Shown: piece by piece, positions 6,629 through 7,472 of the stretch | Position numbering within the stretch: the stretch's first letter is position 1 | How the letters are laid out: each line of letters opens with the position of its first letter | Program-made: the position numbers and the translations under genes | NCBI GenBank assembly: GCA_004553095.1 | Contig: SFMJ01000082.1 | Coordinates: 1 to 7,472, forward strand | Origin: Bacteroidales bacterium | Lineage (GTDB): Bacteria > Bacteroidota > Bacteroidia > Bacteroidales > Muribaculaceae | Reading direction: 5' to 3' | DNA length: 7,472 bases | Notes under the pieces: generated by a model | What the model saw: only the letters and a program-made list of their open reading frames with translations | Told to the model about the DNA's origin: nothing | The model's database searches: none

Positions 6629-7035
6629 TGGTAAAACACTATCCGGGCGGCTATACAGACACGATGAAGGCCCGCGAGCTCGCATCTCTGACTGCTGAAA
6701 TGAATGCCTCGCCGGCGCAGCAGAAAAGCTCCTCATCAAGCGGAAATACATCAAATACATCTGCGTCTTCCGACGGCTCCCGCCGTCCCGAACGTCAGAA
6801 AAAGCTTAAATTCTCTTTCAAAGAGCAGAAGGAGTTTGAGACAATAGACGATGATATAGCTGCTCTTGAACAGGAAATAGCCAATATAGATGCTGAGATG
6901 TCCGCCATTACAAATGACTATGTAAAGCTTCAGGAACTGACTTCAAAGCGCTCAGAACTTTCTGAACAGCTGGACTACAAAACAGAGCGCTGGGTATACC
7001 TGAATGAACTTGCAGAGCAAATAGAAAATCAATAA
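6604..7035 (+). CDS. C-terminal fragment of an ABC-F family ATPase, 5' part missing
   Basis: The frame reads TFAFEGNGVVKHYPGGYTD, the segment that follows the second ATPase domain in ABC-F proteins. After it come a Ser/Asn-rich linker (about 6694-6780) and a C-terminal coiled coil starting KLKFSFKEQKEFETI, with Glu/Lys-rich heptads up to the stop at 7033-7035. This matches the Uup-type ABC transporter C-terminal domain. ABC-F proteins are soluble tandem ATPases acting on the ribosome or in antibiotic resistance. Walker, signature and H-loop motifs are absent because the gene is cut at the junction near 6600, so this piece cannot be an active ATPase. A GTG at 6628 is inside the conserved segment and is not a real start. 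Style and context are Firmicutes-like, unlike the DNA to the left. A strong terminator follows 21 bp after the stop. Confidence 0.85.
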   Translation, partial: TFAFEGNGVVKHYPGGYTDTMKARELASLTAEMNASPAQQKSSSSSGNTSNTSASSDGSRRPERQKKLKFSFKEQKEFETIDDDIAALEQEIANIDAEMSAITNDYVKLQELTSKRSELSEQLDYKTERWVYLNELAEQIENQ

Positions 7036-7056
7036 CTTTTTAATTATATAATATTC

Positions 7057-7091
7057 AACGCTGCTGCGATCATCTCCGGCAGCGTTTTTTT
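7057..7091 (+). terminator. Rho-independent terminator of the ABC-F gene
   Basis: A perfect 8-bp stem, AACGCTGC (7057-7064) and GCAGCGTT (7079-7086), encloses a 14-nt loop. It runs into seven T residues (7085-7091). It lies 21 bp after the ABC-F stop codon in the correct orientation. Confidence 0.9.
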
Positions 7092-7218
7092 GTTTTGCTG
7101 ACTTTTCCCGCACCTTTCGTTCAGCATTTTTCCAGTCTGAATTTTCTGCTGACTTTTCATCACACATAGGTGCTGAGGTTCATACGATGAATCATACACG
7201 ACGCAGCGGCATCCGCAT

Positions 7219-7224
7219 AAGGAG
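7219..7224 (+). promoter_or_regulatory. Shine-Dalgarno sequence of the CPPxP-repeat gene
   Basis: AAGGAG lies 7 nt upstream of the ATG at 7232, an ideal spacing. It decides the start of the following gene. It also contrasts with the Bacteroidales genes in this window, which have none. No convincing -35/-10 pair was found in 7092-7218. Confidence 0.85.
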
Positions 7225-7231
7225 AAAAAAA

Positions 7232-7472
7232 ATGTGCAGAAATTCAAACATTAACCGCCGCTGCCGGGGCAGCCAGCGTTCAGGCGAGATACGCTTCTAT
7301 CCTCCTATCTGCCCGCCGCCTCCTTGCCCTCCAAGGCCTTGCCCGCCGCCTCCGTGCCCTCCGGGGCCGAGGCCGTGGCCGCCGGGACCTCGGCCTGTAC
7401 CTCCTCGCCCGCGTCCGTGGCCTCCTTACTGGGATGACTACGACACCGATGACATCGATCTCTGGCCCACCT
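7232..7472 (+). CDS. Proline/cysteine-rich CPPxP-repeat protein, truncated by the window end
   Basis: An open frame begins at ATG 7232 behind a strong ribosome binding site and runs off the window after 80 codons without a stop. The N-terminus is short and basic (MCRNSNINRRCRGSQRSGEIRF). Residues 27-46 are four consecutive pentapeptides CPPPP, CPPRP, CPPPP and CPPGP. They are followed by an Arg/Trp-spaced polyproline segment (RPWPPGPRP, RPRPWPPYW) to residue 67, and an acidic stretch DDYDTDDID (68-76). By my count 28 of the 80 residues are Pro and six are Cys. There is no signal peptide or membrane segment. An extended polyproline II fold with regularly spaced thiols is likely, and the two PPPP runs would probably need EF-P for translation. 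I do not recognise a family. Surface, spore-coat or metal-binding roles are possible but unsupported. Confidence 0.72.
   Translation, partial: MCRNSNINRRCRGSQRSGEIRFYPPICPPPPCPPRPCPPPPCPPGPRPWPPGPRPVPPRPRPWPPYWDDYDTDDIDLWPT
7310..7369 (+). repeat. Two 30-bp direct repeats encoding CPPxP pairs
   Basis: Units 7310-7339 and 7340-7369 are head to tail and match at 26 of 30 positions. Both begin TGCCCGCCGCCTCC. Each encodes two pentapeptides (CPPPP plus CPPRP or CPPGP), so the protein repeat arose by DNA duplication. Confidence 0.85.

Noticed and set aside
6542..6760. 72-codon minus-strand frame across the junction
   Set aside because: It is out of frame with the credible gene end at 6508, runs opposite the ABC-F coding region, and spans DNA from two sources.
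7097..7158. 11-bp direct repeat GCTGACTTTTC at 7097-7107 and 7148-7158
   Set aside because: Only two copies 51 bp apart with no symmetry or flanking structure; could be an operator pair but nothing else supports it.
6952..7247. Minus-strand frames of 67-71 codons opposite the ABC-F end and terminator
   Set aside because: They cross the intrinsic terminator and have low-complexity, Lys/Asn-rich products without family resemblance.

Overview
The window appears to be two unrelated pieces of DNA joined near position 6600. Positions 1 to about 6600 look like a Bacteroidales chromosome, probably a gut Bacteroidales such as a Muribaculaceae relative; the family is inference. The evidence is: Bacteroidetes-type IleRS and LspA, a DUF4296 lipoprotein, genes without Shine-Dalgarno sequences, and a TAnnTTTG-type promoter. 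Positions from about 6605 to the end look like Firmicutes (Clostridia-like) DNA. They carry the 3' end of an ABC-F ATPase gene, an intrinsic terminator, and a gene with a clear AAGGAG ribosome binding site.

Layout, left to right. An ECF-type RNA polymerase sigma factor lies on the minus strand (2-592), with its own predicted promoter about 135 bp upstream. Next is a 572-bp stretch (593-1164) with no recognised gene: it holds that promoter, an A-rich tract and one doubtful small minus-strand ORF. Then comes a tight minus-strand cluster, in transcription order: the 3' end of an unidentified gene (stop at 6508), ileS (6465-2902), lspA (2845-2114) and a DUF4296 lipoprotein gene (2064-1165). Gaps are about 42, 56 and 49 bp, so they are probably one operon. 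LspA is the signal peptidase expected to process the lipoprotein encoded next to it. In related Bacteroidales genomes, as I recall them, a dksA/traR-type gene lies between ileS and lspA; there is none here.

On the plus strand, the fragment from about 6604 to 7035 is the C-terminal coiled-coil part of an ABC-F protein, followed by a strong terminator. A new gene starting at 7232 runs off the end. It encodes a striking proline/cysteine-rich protein with four consecutive CPPxP pentapeptides.

The Bacteroidales part is mostly housekeeping. The items most worth a second look are the junction itself, which is probably an assembly chimera, and the truncated CPPxP-repeat gene. Next come the GIHH form of the IleRS signature motif and the repeat array in which the lspA stop codon sits. 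No CRISPR array, tRNA, rRNA or insertion sequence was seen.
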